Part shown: positions 38,217 through 47,697 of the stretch, piece by piece
How the letters are laid out: the number at the start of each line of letters is the position of its first letter
Position numbering within the stretch: the stretch's first letter is position 1
From: Pseudomonas helvetica
GTDB taxonomy: Bacteria; Pseudomonadota; Gammaproteobacteria; Pseudomonadales; Pseudomonadaceae
Length of the DNA stretch: 64,000 nucleotides
Direction of reading: 5' to 3'
Assembly: GCF_039908645.1 (NCBI RefSeq)
Contig: NZ_CP150917.1
Location: 804,501 to 868,500, forward strand
Position numbers and translations under genes: made by a program
The notes under the pieces: model-generated
The model's database searches: none
What the model was told of the DNA's origin: nothing
The model's input: only the letters and a program-made list of their open reading frames with translations

Positions 38217-40781
38217 ATGCGTATAGACCGTTTAACCAGTAAGTTGCAGTTAGCCTTGTCCGACGCCCAATCCCTGGCTGTCGGCCTCGACCATCCGGGT
38301 ATTGAACCTGCGCACCTGATGCAAGCGCTGCTGGAGCAGCAGGGCGGCTCGATCAAGCCGTTGCTGATGCAAGTCGGTTTTGACATCAACAGCCTGCGCA
38401 AAGAGTTGAGCAAAGAGCTCGACCGTCTGCCAAAAATCCAGAATCCCACCGGCGACGTGAACATGTCGCAGGACTTGGCGCGTCTGCTCAATCAGGCCGA
38501 TCGCCTGGCCCAGCAGAAGGGTGACCAGTTCATCTCCAGCGAGCTGGTACTGCTCGCTGCCATGGACGAGAACAGCAAGCTCGGCAAGTTGCTGCTCGGT
38601 CAGGGCGTGAGCAAGAAAGCCCTGGAAAACGCGATCAACAACCTGCGTGGCGGCGAAGCGGTGAATGACGCCAACGTCGAGGAATCGCGTCAGGCGCTGG
38701 ACAAATACACCATTGACCTGACCAAGCGTGCCGAAGAAGGCAAGCTCGACCCGGTGATCGGCCGTGACGACGAGATTCGCCGGACCATCCAGGTCCTGCA
38801 GCGCCGCACCAAGAACAACCCGGTGCTGATCGGCGAGCCTGGCGTGGGTAAAACCGCCATCGCCGAAGGCCTGGCCCAACGCATCATCAACGGCGAAGTG
38901 CCGGATGGCCTGAAAAGCAAACGCTTGCTGTCGCTGGACATGGGCGCGCTGATTGCCGGTGCCAAGTACCGTGGCGAGTTCGAAGAGCGCCTGAAATCCC
39001 TGCTTAACGAGCTGTCGAAGCAGGAAGGCCAGATCATCCTGTTCATCGACGAACTGCACACCATGGTCGGCGCCGGTAAAGCCGAAGGCTCGATGGACGC
39101 CGGCAACATGCTCAAACCGGCCCTGGCCCGTGGCGAGCTGCATTGCGTCGGCGCGACCACGCTCAACGAGTATCGCCAATATATCGAGAAGGACGCGGCC
39201 CTTGAGCGGCGCTTCCAGAAGGTCCTGGTGGACGAGCCGAGCGAAGAAGACACCATCGCGATCCTGCGTGGCCTGAAAGAGCGCTACGAGGTTCACCACA
39301 AGGTGGCGATCACCGACGGCGCGATTATTGCGGCGGCCAAGTTGAGCCATCGCTACATTACCGACCGTCAGTTGCCGGACAAGGCTATCGACCTGATCGA
39401 CGAAGCGGCCAGCCGCATTCGCATGGAGATCGACTCCAAGCCGGAAGTGCTGGATCGTCTGGAGCGGCGTTTGATTCAACTGAAGGTTGAATCCCAGGCG
39501 CTGAAGAAAGAAAGCGACGAAGCGGCGAAGAAGCGTCTTGAAAAGCTTCAGGAAGAAATCGTTCGTCACGAGCGCGAGTACTCGGACCTCGAAGAAATCT
39601 GGAATTCGGAAAAAGCCGAAGTGCAGGGTTCTGCGCAGATCCAGCAGAAAATCGAACAATCCCGCCAGGAACTGGAAGCTGCCCGCCGCAAAGGCGACCT
39701 TAACCGCATGGCCGAATTGCAGTACGGGGTGATCCCGGACCTGGAACGCAGCCTGCAAATGGTCGACCAGCACGGCAAGAGCGAAAACCAGTTGCTGCGC
39801 AGCAAGGTGACTGAAGAAGAGATCGCCGAAGTCGTGTCGAAATGGACCGGTATTCCGGTGTCGAAAATGCTCGAAGGCGAGCGCGACAAACTGCTGAAGA
39901 TGGAAAGCCTGCTGCACCAACGCGTGATCGGCCAGAACGAAGCCGTGGTGGCGGTGGCCAACGCCGTGCGCCGTTCGCGTGCCGGGTTGTCCGACCCGAA
40001 TCGCCCAAGCGGTTCGTTCATGTTCCTCGGCCCGACCGGTGTCGGTAAAACCGAGTTGTGCAAAGCCTTGGCCGAATTCCTCTTTGATACCGAAGAGGCG
40101 ATGGTTCGGATCGATATGTCCGAGTTCATGGAGAAACATTCCGTGGCGCGGCTGATCGGGGCACCACCGGGCTACGTGGGCTACGAGGAGGGCGGTTACC
40201 TGACCGAGGCGGTGCGTCGCAAGCCGTATTCGGTGATCCTCCTGGACGAGGTCGAGAAGGCCCACCCGGACGTGTTCAACGTGTTGCTGCAAGTGCTGGA
40301 AGATGGCCGTCTGACCGACAGCCATGGGCGTACCGTGGATTTCCGCAATACGGTGATCGTCATGACCTCCAACCTGGGCTCGGTGCAGATCCAGGAACTG
40401 GTCGGTGATCGTGAAGCGCAGCGTGCAGCGGTGATGGATGCAGTGTCGACGCATTTCCGTCCGGAGTTCATCAACCGGATCGACGAAGTGGTGATCTTCG
40501 AGCCATTGGCACGGGATCAGATTGCCGGCATTACCGAGATCCAGTTGGGTCGCCTGCGCAGCCGTCTGGCCGAGCGCGAGCTGAAACTGACGCTGAGCAG
40601 CGAGGCACTGGATAAGTTGATTGCGGTGGGTTACGACCCGGTTTATGGCGCACGGCCGCTCAAACGAGCGATCCAGCGCTGGATCGAAAACCCGCTGGCA
40701 CAGCTGATTCTGGCCGGCAGCTTCCTGCCGGGCACCACTGTGACGGCCACTGTGGCGAACGACGAAATCGTTTTCAACTGA
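38217..40781 (+). CDS. clpB: ClpB protein disaggregase
   Basis: The 854-residue AAA+ chaperone has an N-terminal Clp domain (1-145). AAA-1 carries GEPGVGKT (near 206). The coiled-coil middle domain (about 400-530) carries [20 protein letters not shown]-2 carries GPTGVGKT (near 606), and [12 protein letters not shown] follows. It resolves aggregates with DnaK after heat stress. It is preceded by a sigma-32 promoter, has AAAGGAAGG as ribosome binding site, and ends at a strong terminator. Confidence 0.98.
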   Translation: MRIDRLTSKLQLALSDAQSLAVGLDHPGIEPAHLMQALLEQQGGSIKPLLMQVGFDINSLRKELSKELDRLPKIQNPTGDVNMSQDLARLLNQADRLAQQKGDQFISSELVLLAAMDENSKLGKLLLGQGVSKKALENAINNLRGGEAVNDANVEESRQALDKYTIDLTKRAEEGKLDPVIGRDDEIRRTIQVLQRRTKNNPVLIGEPGVGKTAIAEGLAQRIINGEVPDGLKSKRLLSLDMGALIAGAKYRGEFEERLKSLLNELSKQEGQIILFIDELHTMVGAGKAEGSMDAGNMLKPALARGELHCVGATTLNEYRQYIEKDAALERRFQKVLVDEPSEEDTIAILRGLKERYEVHHKVAITDGAIIAAAKLSHRYITDRQLPDKAIDLIDEAASRIRMEIDSKPEVLDRLERRLIQLKVESQALKKESDEAAKKRLEKLQEEIVRHEREYSDLEEIWNSEKAEVQGSAQIQQKIEQSRQELEAARRKGDLNRMAELQYGVIPDLERSLQMVDQHGKSENQLLRSKVTEEEIAEVVSKWTGIPVSKMLEGERDKLLKMESLLHQRVIGQNEAVVAVANAVRRSRAGLSDPNRPSGSFMFLGPTGVGKTELCKALAEFLFDTEEAMVRIDMSEFMEKHSVARLIGAPPGYVGYEEGGYLTEAVRRKPYSVILLDEVEKAHPDVFNVLLQVLEDGRLTDSHGRTVDFRNTVIVMTSNLGSVQIQELVGDREAQRAAVMDAVSTHFRPEFINRIDEVVIFEPLARDQIAGITEIQLGRLRSRLAERELKLTLSSEALDKLIAVGYDPVYGARPLKRAIQRWIENPLAQLILAGSFLPGTTVTATVANDEIVFN

Positions 40782-40805
40782 CCGTTCGCTGCACGGTAAT
40801 GAAGG

Positions 40806-40834
40806 AGGCCCCGCATCGCGGGGCCTTTTTTTTC
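40806..40834 (+). terminator. Terminator after clpB
   Basis: The stem AGGCCCCGC/GCGGGGCCT (40806-40814, 40818-40826) is followed by a run of T. Confidence 0.9.
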
Positions 40835-40842
40835 TTAGGGTG

Positions 40843-40871
40843 TTGAACTGTAAGGAAAAGGCTTGTAAAGT
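40843..40871 (+). promoter_or_regulatory. Candidate upstream promoter P1 of the tRNA cluster
   Basis: TTGAAC (40843-40848) and TAAAGT (40866-40871) are 17 bases apart and followed by the G+C-rich GCGCCCCGC, a stringent-type discriminator. Confidence 0.5.
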
Positions 40872-40964
40872 GCGCCCCGCAGTAAGTCACCCCAGCGGTT
40901 TCTTCTCCCCAAGGAGAAATCTGAAATAAGTTGCAAATCATTGTCTTGAAAGCAATTTAGGGGG

Positions 40965-40999
40965 TTGACAGAGGTGCTTAAGATTGTAAAATAGCGCGC
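40965..40999 (+). promoter_or_regulatory. Main promoter P2 of the tRNA cluster
   Basis: TTGACA (40965-40970) and TAAAAT (40987-40992) are 16 bases apart. The following AGCGCGCC discriminator is G+C-rich, as for stable RNA promoters under stringent control. It lies about 85 bases before the first tRNA. Confidence 0.75.
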
Positions 41000-41077
41000 C
41001 TCAGACACACGAACGCAGCGATGCGAACGGGTCGAAGAGGTGAGGCAAGCTTCACAGTTGTAATTGAAATATGTAGT

Positions 41078-41153
41078 TCCGTGATAGCTCAGTCGGTAGA
41101 GCAAATGACTGTTAATCATTGGGTCCCAGGTTCGAGTCCTGGTCACGGAGCCA
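41078..41153 (+). tRNA. tRNA-Asn (GTT)
   Basis: A full cloverleaf can be drawn: acceptor TCCGTGA/TCACGGA, anticodon loop CTGTTAA with GTT at 41111-41113, T-arm GGTTCGAGTCC and an encoded CCA end. Confidence 0.95.
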
Positions 41154-41162
41154 ATTTCAAAC

Positions 41163-41239
41163 CGGGGTATAGCGCAGTCCGGTAGCGCGCCTGCTTTGGG
41201 AGCAGGATGTCAGGAGTTCGAATCCCCTTACCCCGACCA
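41163..41239 (+). tRNA. tRNA-Pro (TGG), first copy
   Basis: The acceptor CGGGGTA/TACCCCG, anticodon stem CCTGC/GCAGG with TGG at 41197-41199, and the encoded CCA are present. It is 9 bases from tRNA-Asn and identical to the later copy at 41419. Confidence 0.95.
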
Positions 41240-41244
41240 TTTTT

Positions 41245-41320
41245 GGGTCGTTAGCTCAGTTGGTAGAGCAGTTGGCTTTTAACCAATTGGTCGTAGGTTC
41301 GAATCCCACACGACCCACCA
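41245..41320 (+). tRNA. tRNA-Lys (TTT)
   Basis: The acceptor GGGTCGT/ACGACCC, anticodon TTT at 41278-41280 and encoded CCA define tRNA-Lys. It lies five bases after tRNA-Pro, in the same transcript. Confidence 0.95.
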
Positions 41321-41385
41321 TTTTTGAAACCAGTTAGCGCTGGAATCGAATCTTAAGATCAGAGGCCAAAAGCGCTGATCGAAGA

Positions 41386-41416
41386 AGGCGCTCTTTTAAA
41401 AGGGTGCCTTTTTTTT
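41386..41416 (+). terminator. Terminator-like hairpin between tRNA-Lys and second tRNA-Pro
   Basis: AGGCGCTCTTTT pairs with AAAAGGGTGCCT (41386-41409), allowing G-U pairs, and is followed by a run of eight T. It ends only two bases before the second tRNA-Pro. Confidence 0.6.
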
Positions 41417-41418
41417 AC

Positions 41419-41495
41419 CGGGGTATAGCGCAGTCCGGTAGCGCGCCTGCTTTGGGAGCAGGATGTCAGGAGTTCGAATCCCCTTACCCCGACCA
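41419..41495 (+). tRNA. tRNA-Pro (TGG), second copy
   Basis: All 77 bases are identical to the tRNA-Pro at 41163, including the CCA end. It lies directly after a terminator-like hairpin, so it is probably expressed by read-through or from a promoter not recognised here. Confidence 0.95.
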
Positions 41496-41500
41496 TATTA

Positions 41501-41536
41501 AAAATCCTCGTATCGAAAGATACGGGGATTTTTTTT
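41501..41536 (+). terminator. Terminator of the tRNA cluster
   Basis: AAAATCCTCGTATC and GATACGGGGATTTT form a 14-bp stem with a GAAA tetraloop and a T-run (41529-41536). Confidence 0.9.
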
Positions 41537-41565
41537 GCCTGCTGAAATCCGGTATCGCTACAAAT

Positions 41566-41595
41566 GATCGTTCCCACGCACTCGTAGGAACGATC
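41566..41595. repeat. Palindromic hairpin GATCGTTCC
   Basis: GATCGTTCC (41566-41574) and GGAACGATC (41587-41595) are exact inverted arms. It resembles a common Pseudomonas intergenic repeat and lies after the tRNA terminator at the 3' end of the NADH dehydrogenase gene. Confidence 0.6.
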
Positions 41596-41615
41596 AATTA
41601 ACGGACGAGAGGATC

Positions 41616-42914
41616 TTAATGCAGCTTGAGCCGCGGTTCAGTGCCGCGACCAATCCTGCTGCCGAGCATCAGCATCGCTGTGCGGAACGGGCCGTACAAT
41701 GCGACCTGGTGCATGCGGTACAGCGACACGTAAAACATCCGCGCCAGCCAGCCTTCGAGCATTACGCTGCCGGTCAGGTTGCCCATCAAGTTACCCACAG
41801 CCGAAAAACGCGACAGCGAGATCAGGGAGCCGTAATCGGTGTACTTGTACGTCGGCAACGGCTTGCCTTCGATGCGCAGTTTCAACGATTTGGCCAGCAG
41901 CGAGGCTTGTTGGTGCGCGGCTTGCGCACGTGGCGGCACGTTGCGATCGGTGCCCGGTTGTGGGCAGGCCGCGCAGTCACCGAAAGCAAAGATATTTTCG
42001 TCGCGGGTGGTTTGCAGGGTCGGCAGCACTTGCAGCTGGTTGATCCGGTTGGTTTCCAGGCCGTCGATATCCTTGAGGAAACCCGGCGCACGGATCCCGG
42101 CTGCCCAGACTTTCAGGCTGGCCTTGATCTCCTGGCCGTCGGCAGTGATCAGCGCATCAGCGGTGACTTCACTGACGGCTGCATTAGTCAGCACCGTGAC
42201 GCCGAGTTTTTCCAGGGTTTTATGCACAGGGCCGCCGATCCGCTCCGGCAGGGCAGGCAGCACCCGTGGGCCAGCTTCGATCAGGGTGATGTGCATGTTT
42301 TCCGGAAGAATCCGGTCCAGGCCGTATGCCGCCAGTTCGTGGGCCGCGTTGTGCAGTTCCGCCGCCAGTTCAACGCCGGTGGCGCCCGCGCCGACGATGG
42401 CCACGCTGATCTGTTGCACCGCATCGGATTGCCCGGCGTGGGCGCGCAGGTAGTGGTTGAGTAATTGCTGGTGGAAGCGCTCGGCCTGTTTACGGGTGTC
42501 GAGGAACAGGCAGTGTTGCGCCGCGCCCTGGGTGCCGAAATCGTTGGTGGTGCTGCCGACCGAAATCACCAGCGAGTCGTAAGCCACTTCGCGTGCCGGC
42601 ACCAGTTCCCGGCCATTTTCATCGTAGGTAGCCGCCAGCTGGATTTTTTTCTGTGCGCGATCGAGCCCGCTCATGCGCCCCAGCTGGAACTCGAAGTGGT
42701 TCCATTTTGCCTGGGCAACATAGTTGAGTTCGTCTTCGGAAGAGTTCAGCGAACCTGCCGCCACTTCATGTAACAGCGGTTTCCAGATGTGCGTCAGGTT
42801 CGCGTCGACCAGCATCACACTGGCCGTGCCACGCTTGCCCAGAGTCTTACCCAGACGGGTAGCCAACTCCAGACCGCCGGCGCCGCCGCCAACGATGACA
42901 ATACGATGAGTCAT
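41616..42914 (-). CDS. ndh: Type II NADH dehydrogenase (NDH-2)
   Basis: The 432-residue flavoprotein has the FAD-binding RIVIVGGGAGGLELATRLG at the N-terminus and the NADH-binding VAIVGAGATGVELAAELHN near 170. The FAD motif IFAFGDCAACPQPG lies near 310, and a C-terminal membrane-binding part follows with QASLLAKSLKLRIEGK. It transfers electrons from NADH to ubiquinone without pumping protons. The start at 42914 gives MTHRIVIVGGG. It is a single gene. Confidence 0.9.
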   Translation of the reverse strand: MTHRIVIVGGGAGGLELATRLGKTLGKRGTASVMLVDANLTHIWKPLLHEVAAGSLNSSEDELNYVAQAKWNHFEFQLGRMSGLDRAQKKIQLAATYDENGRELVPAREVAYDSLVISVGSTTNDFGTQGAAQHCLFLDTRKQAERFHQQLLNHYLRAHAGQSDAVQQISVAIVGAGATGVELAAELHNAAHELAAYGLDRILPENMHITLIEAGPRVLPALPERIGGPVHKTLEKLGVTVLTNAAVSEVTADALITADGQEIKASLKVWAAGIRAPGFLKDIDGLETNRINQLQVLPTLQTTRDENIFAFGDCAACPQPGTDRNVPPRAQAAHQQASLLAKSLKLRIEGKPLPTYKYTDYGSLISLSRFSAVGNLMGNLTGSVMLEGWLARMFYVSLYRMHQVALYGPFRTAMLMLGSRIGRGTEPRLKLH

Positions 42915-42974
42915 GGGGATATCTCGCAAGGCTAAAGGAAATCGGTGCAGTTACCCGAGCGAGCGCCACGCTGC

Positions 42975-43148
42975 TCATAGCGTCAGGTAACTGATAAGTC
43001 GGCTCACAAGGCCCAGGCCAATGGTCACTGCCAATACCACCACGAGGAGCATCCACGGCCGGAAAGGCCGGCGCTCGACTCGGTTCTGCGACAGTTGCAG
43101 ATACTCTTCGACATGCTGCTGGTCGTCGGGTTTCAGGCGGCTGGTCAT
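42975..43148 (-). CDS. DUF3094 family small membrane protein
   Basis: A 57-residue gene begins MTSRLKPDDQQHVEEYL and has a single C-terminal membrane helix (MLLVVVLAVTIGLGLV). The N-terminal half is hydrophilic, with a basic NRVERRPFRPW stretch before the helix. This matches the short DUF3094 proteins of Pseudomonas, of unknown function. It lies 60 bases upstream of ndh on the same strand. It is short enough to be missed by minimum-length gene calling. Confidence 0.85.
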   Translation of the reverse strand: MTSRLKPDDQQHVEEYLQLSQNRVERRPFRPWMLLVVVLAVTIGLGLVSRLISYLTL

Positions 43149-43224
43149 GATAAGGCCTCGTCAGGTAGACGTTGCTAAATGTATAGAAGCTACAGCGGGG
43201 GCGCCAACAATTGCTGTCGTGGGT

Positions 43225-43851
43225 TCACAGGCTGATCCCGACGTCGAAGAGGATGCTGCGTCCCAGGTTACCGCGCAAAAAGTCCGGTGCATCCGGGTGA
43301 GCGAACAGCACTCGAGCGAAGGTCGGGCCGACCAGCGACAACGAGCGCCACCCCTGGCGCAGGTATTCGGTGGGCGGCGGGAAATGGCTGTTGAGGTCGA
43401 GCACTTCGCGCTTGAGGCTGGCGAAGGCGATGATGTCCAGTTCGCCCAGGTCCATCCCGCGTTCTTTGTAGTTATGGGCTTTTTTGCGCAAGGTCGGTGC
43501 CAGTCTCAGCAAGAACTCGTTGGCTGGAATACGCCTGGGCTTGGCTTCGCGGCGCACCAGTTGGCTCAGGGAGAATGCACTGCGCCGGCGTTGCAGCTCG
43601 TCGCGCCACTCGTCATTCAACCGTCGACCTTCGTCGAGCACGAAGAACACCTCGAAATTTGCCTCGCGAAACAGTACATCCGGCGGTTCACCGGCGGGGG
43701 TGAATTCGTCGACGCGGTAGGGAATGTTCAAGCCTTGCAGCAGGCGTTGGCAAACCCAACGCTCACGCTCCCATTTGCGGGCATTGGAAAGGAACGCGTT
43801 GGCTTGCTCGGCCGCGATGGTCAGCAGGCGCAAATAATCTGAGTCATCCAT
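43225..43851 (-). CDS. DUF1780 family protein
   Basis: The 208-residue soluble protein matches the DUF1780 pattern: KWERERWVCQRLLQGL, then VDEFTPAGEPPDVLFREANFEVFFVLDEGRR. The EPPDV...FEVFFVLDEGR spacing resembles the acidic core of restriction-like nucleases. That is inference only, and no activity is known to me. There is no signal peptide or membrane segment. Confidence 0.8.
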   Translation of the reverse strand: MDDSDYLRLLTIAAEQANAFLSNARKWERERWVCQRLLQGLNIPYRVDEFTPAGEPPDVLFREANFEVFFVLDEGRRLNDEWRDELQRRRSAFSLSQLVRREAKPRRIPANEFLLRLAPTLRKKAHNYKERGMDLGELDIIAFASLKREVLDLNSHFPPPTEYLRQGWRSLSLVGPTFARVLFAHPDAPDFLRGNLGRSILFDVGISL

Positions 43852-43974
43852 AGGCCAAGCTTAGCGTTCAAATGCGATCGCAAAGAAGACAGTTTGTCGG
43901 AGAGGAAAAACTTTCCCGAGTCTTCATCGTTGCAAGCATCCGGCGATTTTCCTCCAAGGCCCGGTCCAGGGCAC

Positions 43975-44037
43975 TGCACAAAACGGATAGCGATCTGCAC
44001 AAAGCGGATATTGCCGCGCGCCAGACGTCCCTACCCT
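43975..44037 (+). promoter_or_regulatory. XylS/BenR-type operator and promoter
   Basis: Two direct repeats TGCA-N6-GGATA begin at 43975 and 43996 (21 bp apart, six-base spacer). A -10-like TACCCT lies at 44032-44037, 21 bases after the second repeat. This is the arrangement of the XylS-dependent Pm promoter of TOL plasmids as I remember it. It lies 67 bases upstream of the transporter start codon and implies control by a BenR/XylS activator encoded elsewhere. Confidence 0.75.
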
Positions 44038-44103
44038 CGGCTTTACGGACGTTTACCGCGTTACCGAAGCTCTTAAAAAAACAACAACAAGAGAAAAGAT
44101 GCC

Positions 44104-45447
44104 ATGCGCACGATCGACGTACATGAGGTTATCGACAACGCACGCTTCAACCGTTTTCACTGGAGGGTGCTGTGCTGGTGTGCCCTGATCATCATCTTCG
44201 ATGGTTACGATCTGGTGATCTACGGCGTGGTGCTGCCGATGTTGATGAAGGACTGGGGGCTGAGTCCTCTGCAGGCAGGTGCATTAGGCAGTTATGCACT
44301 GTTTGGCATGATGTTCGGGGCGCTGTTTTTCGGCCCGCTGTCGGACAGGATCGGCCGCAAAAAAGCCATCACCCTGTGCGTGATGCTTTTCAGCGGTTTT
44401 ACCGTACTCAATGGTTTTGCCGGAAACCCTACTGAATTTGGCATTTGCCGGTTCATCGCCGGGCTGGGGATTGGCGGGGTGATGCCCAACGTGGTGGCGC
44501 TGATGAACGAGTACGCGCCGAAAAAGATCCGCAGTACCCTGGTGGCGATCATGTTCAGCGGCTACTCGCTGGGCGGCATGCTCTCGGCCGGGCTGGGCAT
44601 CGTTCTGATCCCGAGCTTTGGCTGGCAGTCGGTGTTTTATGTGGCGATTGTGCCGTTGCTACTGTTGCCGCTGATCATGTATTTCTTGCCCGAGTCGGTA
44701 GGTTTCATGCTGCGTCAGGGCCGCAATGAACAGGCGCGCAAGGTTCTCCAACGGGTTGACCCGGCTTATGTTGCGCACGCCACCGATCAACTGCACATGA
44801 CCGAAGTAAAAGGCCGCGGCACCCCGGTTTTACAGCTGTTTCGTGAAGGCCGGGCGATGCGCACGCTGATGTTGTGGCTGGCGTTTTTCTGCTGCCTGTT
44901 GATGGTGTATGCCTTGAGCTCCTGGCTGCCGAAACTGATGGCCAACGCCGGTTATAGCCTGGGTTCGAGTCTGTCATTCCTGCTGGTACTGAACTTCGGG
45001 GCCATCTTCGGCGCGGTCGGCGGCGGCGTGTTGGGTGACAAACTCAACCTGCCGAGGGTCTTGGCGGTGTTCTTCAGCATCGCCGCCGTATCGATCACCT
45101 TGCTCGGCTTCAACAGCCCGATGCCGGTGCTCTATCTGCTGATCGCCATCGCCGGCGCCACCACGATCGGCTCGCAGATCCTGTTGTACGCCTGCGCCGC
45201 GCAGTTCTATTCCATGGCCATTCGTTCTACCGGATTGGGTTGGGCTTCGGGTATCGGCCGCAACGGGGCCATCGTCGGCCCGCTTCTGGGCGGTGCGTTG
45301 CTGGGAATAAGTCTGCCGCTGCAACTGAATTTCATGGCGTTCGCCTTGCCGGGGGCGATCGCCGCCATCGCCATGGCCGTGTTCGCCATCAGCTGCCAAC
45401 GCAGCAGCAAAGGCGTCGCCTCGAGACTGGTGCCGACCAGCGTCTGA
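44104..45447 (+). CDS. Aromatic acid:H+ symporter, MFS (BenK/PcaK type)
   Basis: The 447-residue protein has 12 predicted membrane helices. It carries the AAHS-family DGYD motif (33-36, [11 protein letters not shown]) and the MFS signature [11 protein letters not shown] after helix 2. The family takes up benzoate, 4-hydroxybenzoate or related acids with protons. The operator in front of it favours benzoate (BenK); the substrate itself is inference. It is followed by an OprD-type porin and a chemoreceptor. AGAGAAAAG precedes the ATG, matching the leader of the porin gene. Confidence 0.88.
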   Translation: MRTIDVHEVIDNARFNRFHWRVLCWCALIIIFDGYDLVIYGVVLPMLMKDWGLSPLQAGALGSYALFGMMFGALFFGPLSDRIGRKKAITLCVMLFSGFTVLNGFAGNPTEFGICRFIAGLGIGGVMPNVVALMNEYAPKKIRSTLVAIMFSGYSLGGMLSAGLGIVLIPSFGWQSVFYVAIVPLLLLPLIMYFLPESVGFMLRQGRNEQARKVLQRVDPAYVAHATDQLHMTEVKGRGTPVLQLFREGRAMRTLMLWLAFFCCLLMVYALSSWLPKLMANAGYSLGSSLSFLLVLNFGAIFGAVGGGVLGDKLNLPRVLAVFFSIAAVSITLLGFNSPMPVLYLLIAIAGATTIGSQILLYACAAQFYSMAIRSTGLGWASGIGRNGAIVGPLLGGALLGISLPLQLNFMAFALPGAIAAIAMAVFAISCQRSSKGVASRLVPTSV

Positions 45448-45521
45448 CTCCCACCACCCGCATCGCAACGCTGCGGGTGGCGCACGCCAACCTGTCGATC
45501 AATAACAATAAGAGAAAAGCG

Positions 45522-46790
45522 ATGAAACAGATTCTCCCCACACTGGGTTCAGCGGTGTCCCTGGCGGTCGTCTCGGGTTTTTCCAGTGGCTTGATGGCCG
45601 CCGAGGGCGGCTTTATCGAAGACGCCAGCGCCACCTTGCAGGCGCGCAATTACTACTTCAGCCGGGACTTTTCCGACATTGTCGGGGCCAACAAACAGTC
45701 GAAAGCCGAAGAGTGGGCCCAAGGCTTCATCCTTAACGTCAAATCCGGCTACACCCAAGGCACCATTGGTGTCGGCGTGGATGTCATCGGCTTGCTCGGC
45801 CTCAAGCTCGACAGCAGCCCGGACCGGGTCAATACCGGGCTGTTGCCGGTACAGAGCGATGGGCACGCGGCGGATGATTACAGTCGTCTGGCCGGTGCGT
45901 TGAAGCTGCGTTACTCAAAGACCGAATTGAAGGTCGGTGAATTGCAACCCAACCTGCCGGTGCTGGCCTTCAGCGATATTCGCTTGCTGCCGCCGACCTA
46001 CCAAGGGGCGAGCATCAGCTCTAGCGAGATCAACGGCCTGACCTTGCAGGCAGGGCATTTGAGTTCGACCAGCCTGCGCAACGAGTCCGGCGAGCAAAAG
46101 ATGCAGGCGATGCTCGGTCATGTGCCGCAGCGCCAGGCCAGCAGTGACGGCTTCAACTTTGCGGGCGCCGATTACGCCTTCAATGACAAACGCACCTCGG
46201 TCAGTGCCTGGTACGGGCAACTGGAAGATATCTACAACCAGCGCGTCCTTGGTCTCAAACATAGCGAACCGATGGGCGACTGGACCCTGGGCGCCAACCT
46301 CGGTTACTACGACTCCCATGAGGACGGCAAAAAATTGCTGGGTAACATCGACAACCGGGCGTTCTTCTCCTTGCTCTCGGCCAAGCATGGCGGCCATACG
46401 TTCTATGTCGGTTATCAGGGGATGTATGGTGATAGTGCCTTCCCACGAGTCTTCGCCAACATCTCGCCGCTGGGCAACGAGGTGCCGACCTACGAGTTTG
46501 CCTACACCGACGAACGCTCCTGGCAGGCGCGCTATGACTACGACTTCGCCGCCCTCGGGGTGCCGGGGCTGACCAGCACTGTGCGTTACATCACCGGCAA
46601 CAACGTCGACACCGGCAAGGGTTTCGAAGGCAAGGACCGCGAACGCGATCTCGATCTCGGTTATGTGCTGCAGAGCGGCACCCTCAAAGGTCTCGGGATA
46701 CGCGTGCGCAACGCCGTGGCGCGTTCCAACTACCGCAGTGATATCGACGAAAACCGCTTGATCCTCAGTTACACCTGGACGCTGCTATGA
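45522..46790 (+). CDS. OprD-family outer membrane porin (BenF-like)
   Basis: The 422-residue protein has a signal peptide ([27 protein letters not shown], cleaved near residue 27). [17 protein letters not shown] is the OprD N-terminus. It also has [25 protein letters not shown] and a beta-barrel rich in aromatic residues, ending ILSYTWTLL. The family lets specific small carboxylates through the outer membrane. Located behind an aromatic acid symporter, BenF-like specificity is likely. It overlaps the chemoreceptor gene by four bases. Confidence 0.88.
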   Translation: MKQILPTLGSAVSLAVVSGFSSGLMAAEGGFIEDASATLQARNYYFSRDFSDIVGANKQSKAEEWAQGFILNVKSGYTQGTIGVGVDVIGLLGLKLDSSPDRVNTGLLPVQSDGHAADDYSRLAGALKLRYSKTELKVGELQPNLPVLAFSDIRLLPPTYQGASISSSEINGLTLQAGHLSSTSLRNESGEQKMQAMLGHVPQRQASSDGFNFAGADYAFNDKRTSVSAWYGQLEDIYNQRVLGLKHSEPMGDWTLGANLGYYDSHEDGKKLLGNIDNRAFFSLLSAKHGGHTFYVGYQGMYGDSAFPRVFANISPLGNEVPTYEFAYTDERSWQARYDYDFAALGVPGLTSTVRYITGNNVDTGKGFEGKDRERDLDLGYVLQSGTLKGLGIRVRNAVARSNYRSDIDENRLILSYTWTLL

Positions 46791-47677
46791 CCGGCGCGCA
46801 AGAGCGCGGGCCGCGCAAGATCGGTGCGGGTTTACTGTTGATGAGTGCTGGCGTGGGCGCTGTGCTGTTGGCCTGGGGCGATAACGAGCGGCTGCTGCTG
46901 GCTGGCGGGATCAACCTCGCATTGCTGTTCGCTGCGGCGCTGTATCGTCGACAGCCACCGGTGACAGTGACGCTGCCGCTTGAGTCTGAAACTCCCGTGC
47001 CGAGCGTGGAGCTGATCGAGCCCCCGACCCCGGCAGTGCAACCCGAGCGCGAATGGCCCGGTGCGATTGTGCACCTCACGCTGGAGCAATTGACCGAGTC
47101 GGTGCTGCAAACCGAGGAAGACATGCGTTTTGCCAATCAGCTGGCGCGCACGGCCGGTGAGCGGGTGAAGGCGAGTGCGCTGAGCATGCAGTCTTCGGCC
47201 AGTGTGCTGGGGGACCTGAACCTCTATATGCAGCGTCTCGATCAAGTATTCGATGAACTCGGCGCTCAGTCGATGCGCATTGGTGCAATTGTCGGCAGCA
47301 TTCAGGACATTTCCCGTCAGACCAATCTGCTGGCGTTGAACGCAGCCATCGAGGCGGCGCGGGCGGGCAGCCATGGTCGAGGCTTTGCGGTGGTGGCGGA
47401 CGAAGTGCGCAATCTGTCACGTCAGGCGGCGGATTCCAGTGCGCAGATCAGGCAGATCGCGACGGGCCTGGAACAGTCCGCCGAGCATGCGCGCCAAGGT
47501 ATCGAGCAGTTGGCCGGTTCAACGCGTCTGGGGCTGGAAAAGGCCGAAGTGGCGCTGCACTCGATGGGCGAACTGCAAAGTGGTGCGCTGGCCCGGGTCG
47601 AAGTGGTCGAGCGCATCATGGCGCGCTTGGCCGGGCTGCATGATCTGGCCTTGCAGGCGAAACGGATGGTCGTTTGA
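46787..47677 (+). CDS. Chemoreceptor-like protein without a sensor domain
   Basis: The 296-residue protein has a hydrophobic hairpin (about 12-30 and 35-52) joined by only a few residues (GDNE), so no periplasmic ligand domain exists. A proline-rich linker (about 56-90) leads to the MCP signalling region. That region has the highly conserved [17 protein letters not shown] (178-194) and [15 protein letters not shown] (197-211). There is no HAMP domain and no CheR/CheB-binding tail. It overlaps the porin stop as ATGA and is probably made with it. It may sense uptake indirectly; that is inference. Confidence 0.88.
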   Translation: MTGAQERGPRKIGAGLLLMSAGVGAVLLAWGDNERLLLAGGINLALLFAAALYRRQPPVTVTLPLESETPVPSVELIEPPTPAVQPEREWPGAIVHLTLEQLTESVLQTEEDMRFANQLARTAGERVKASALSMQSSASVLGDLNLYMQRLDQVFDELGAQSMRIGAIVGSIQDISRQTNLLALNAAIEAARAGSHGRGFAVVADEVRNLSRQAADSSAQIRQIATGLEQSAEHARQGIEQLAGSTRLGLEKAEVALHSMGELQSGALARVEVVERIMARLAGLHDLALQAKRMVV

Positions 47678-47697
47678 GTCGTGCCGCGAGCCAGCGA

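Noticed and set aside
38250..40454. 734-codon open frame opposite clpB
   Set aside because: Same effect: a shadow of clpB with no recognisable domain.
41359..41577. Minus-strand frame with GFELLTSCSQSRRATGLRYTP
   Set aside because: It is the antisense translation of tRNA-Pro, a well-known false gene; no ribosome binding site and no coding bias.
41404..41601. Plus-strand frame with GIAQSGSAPALGAGCQEFESP
   Set aside because: It is a translation of the tRNA-Pro sequence itself.
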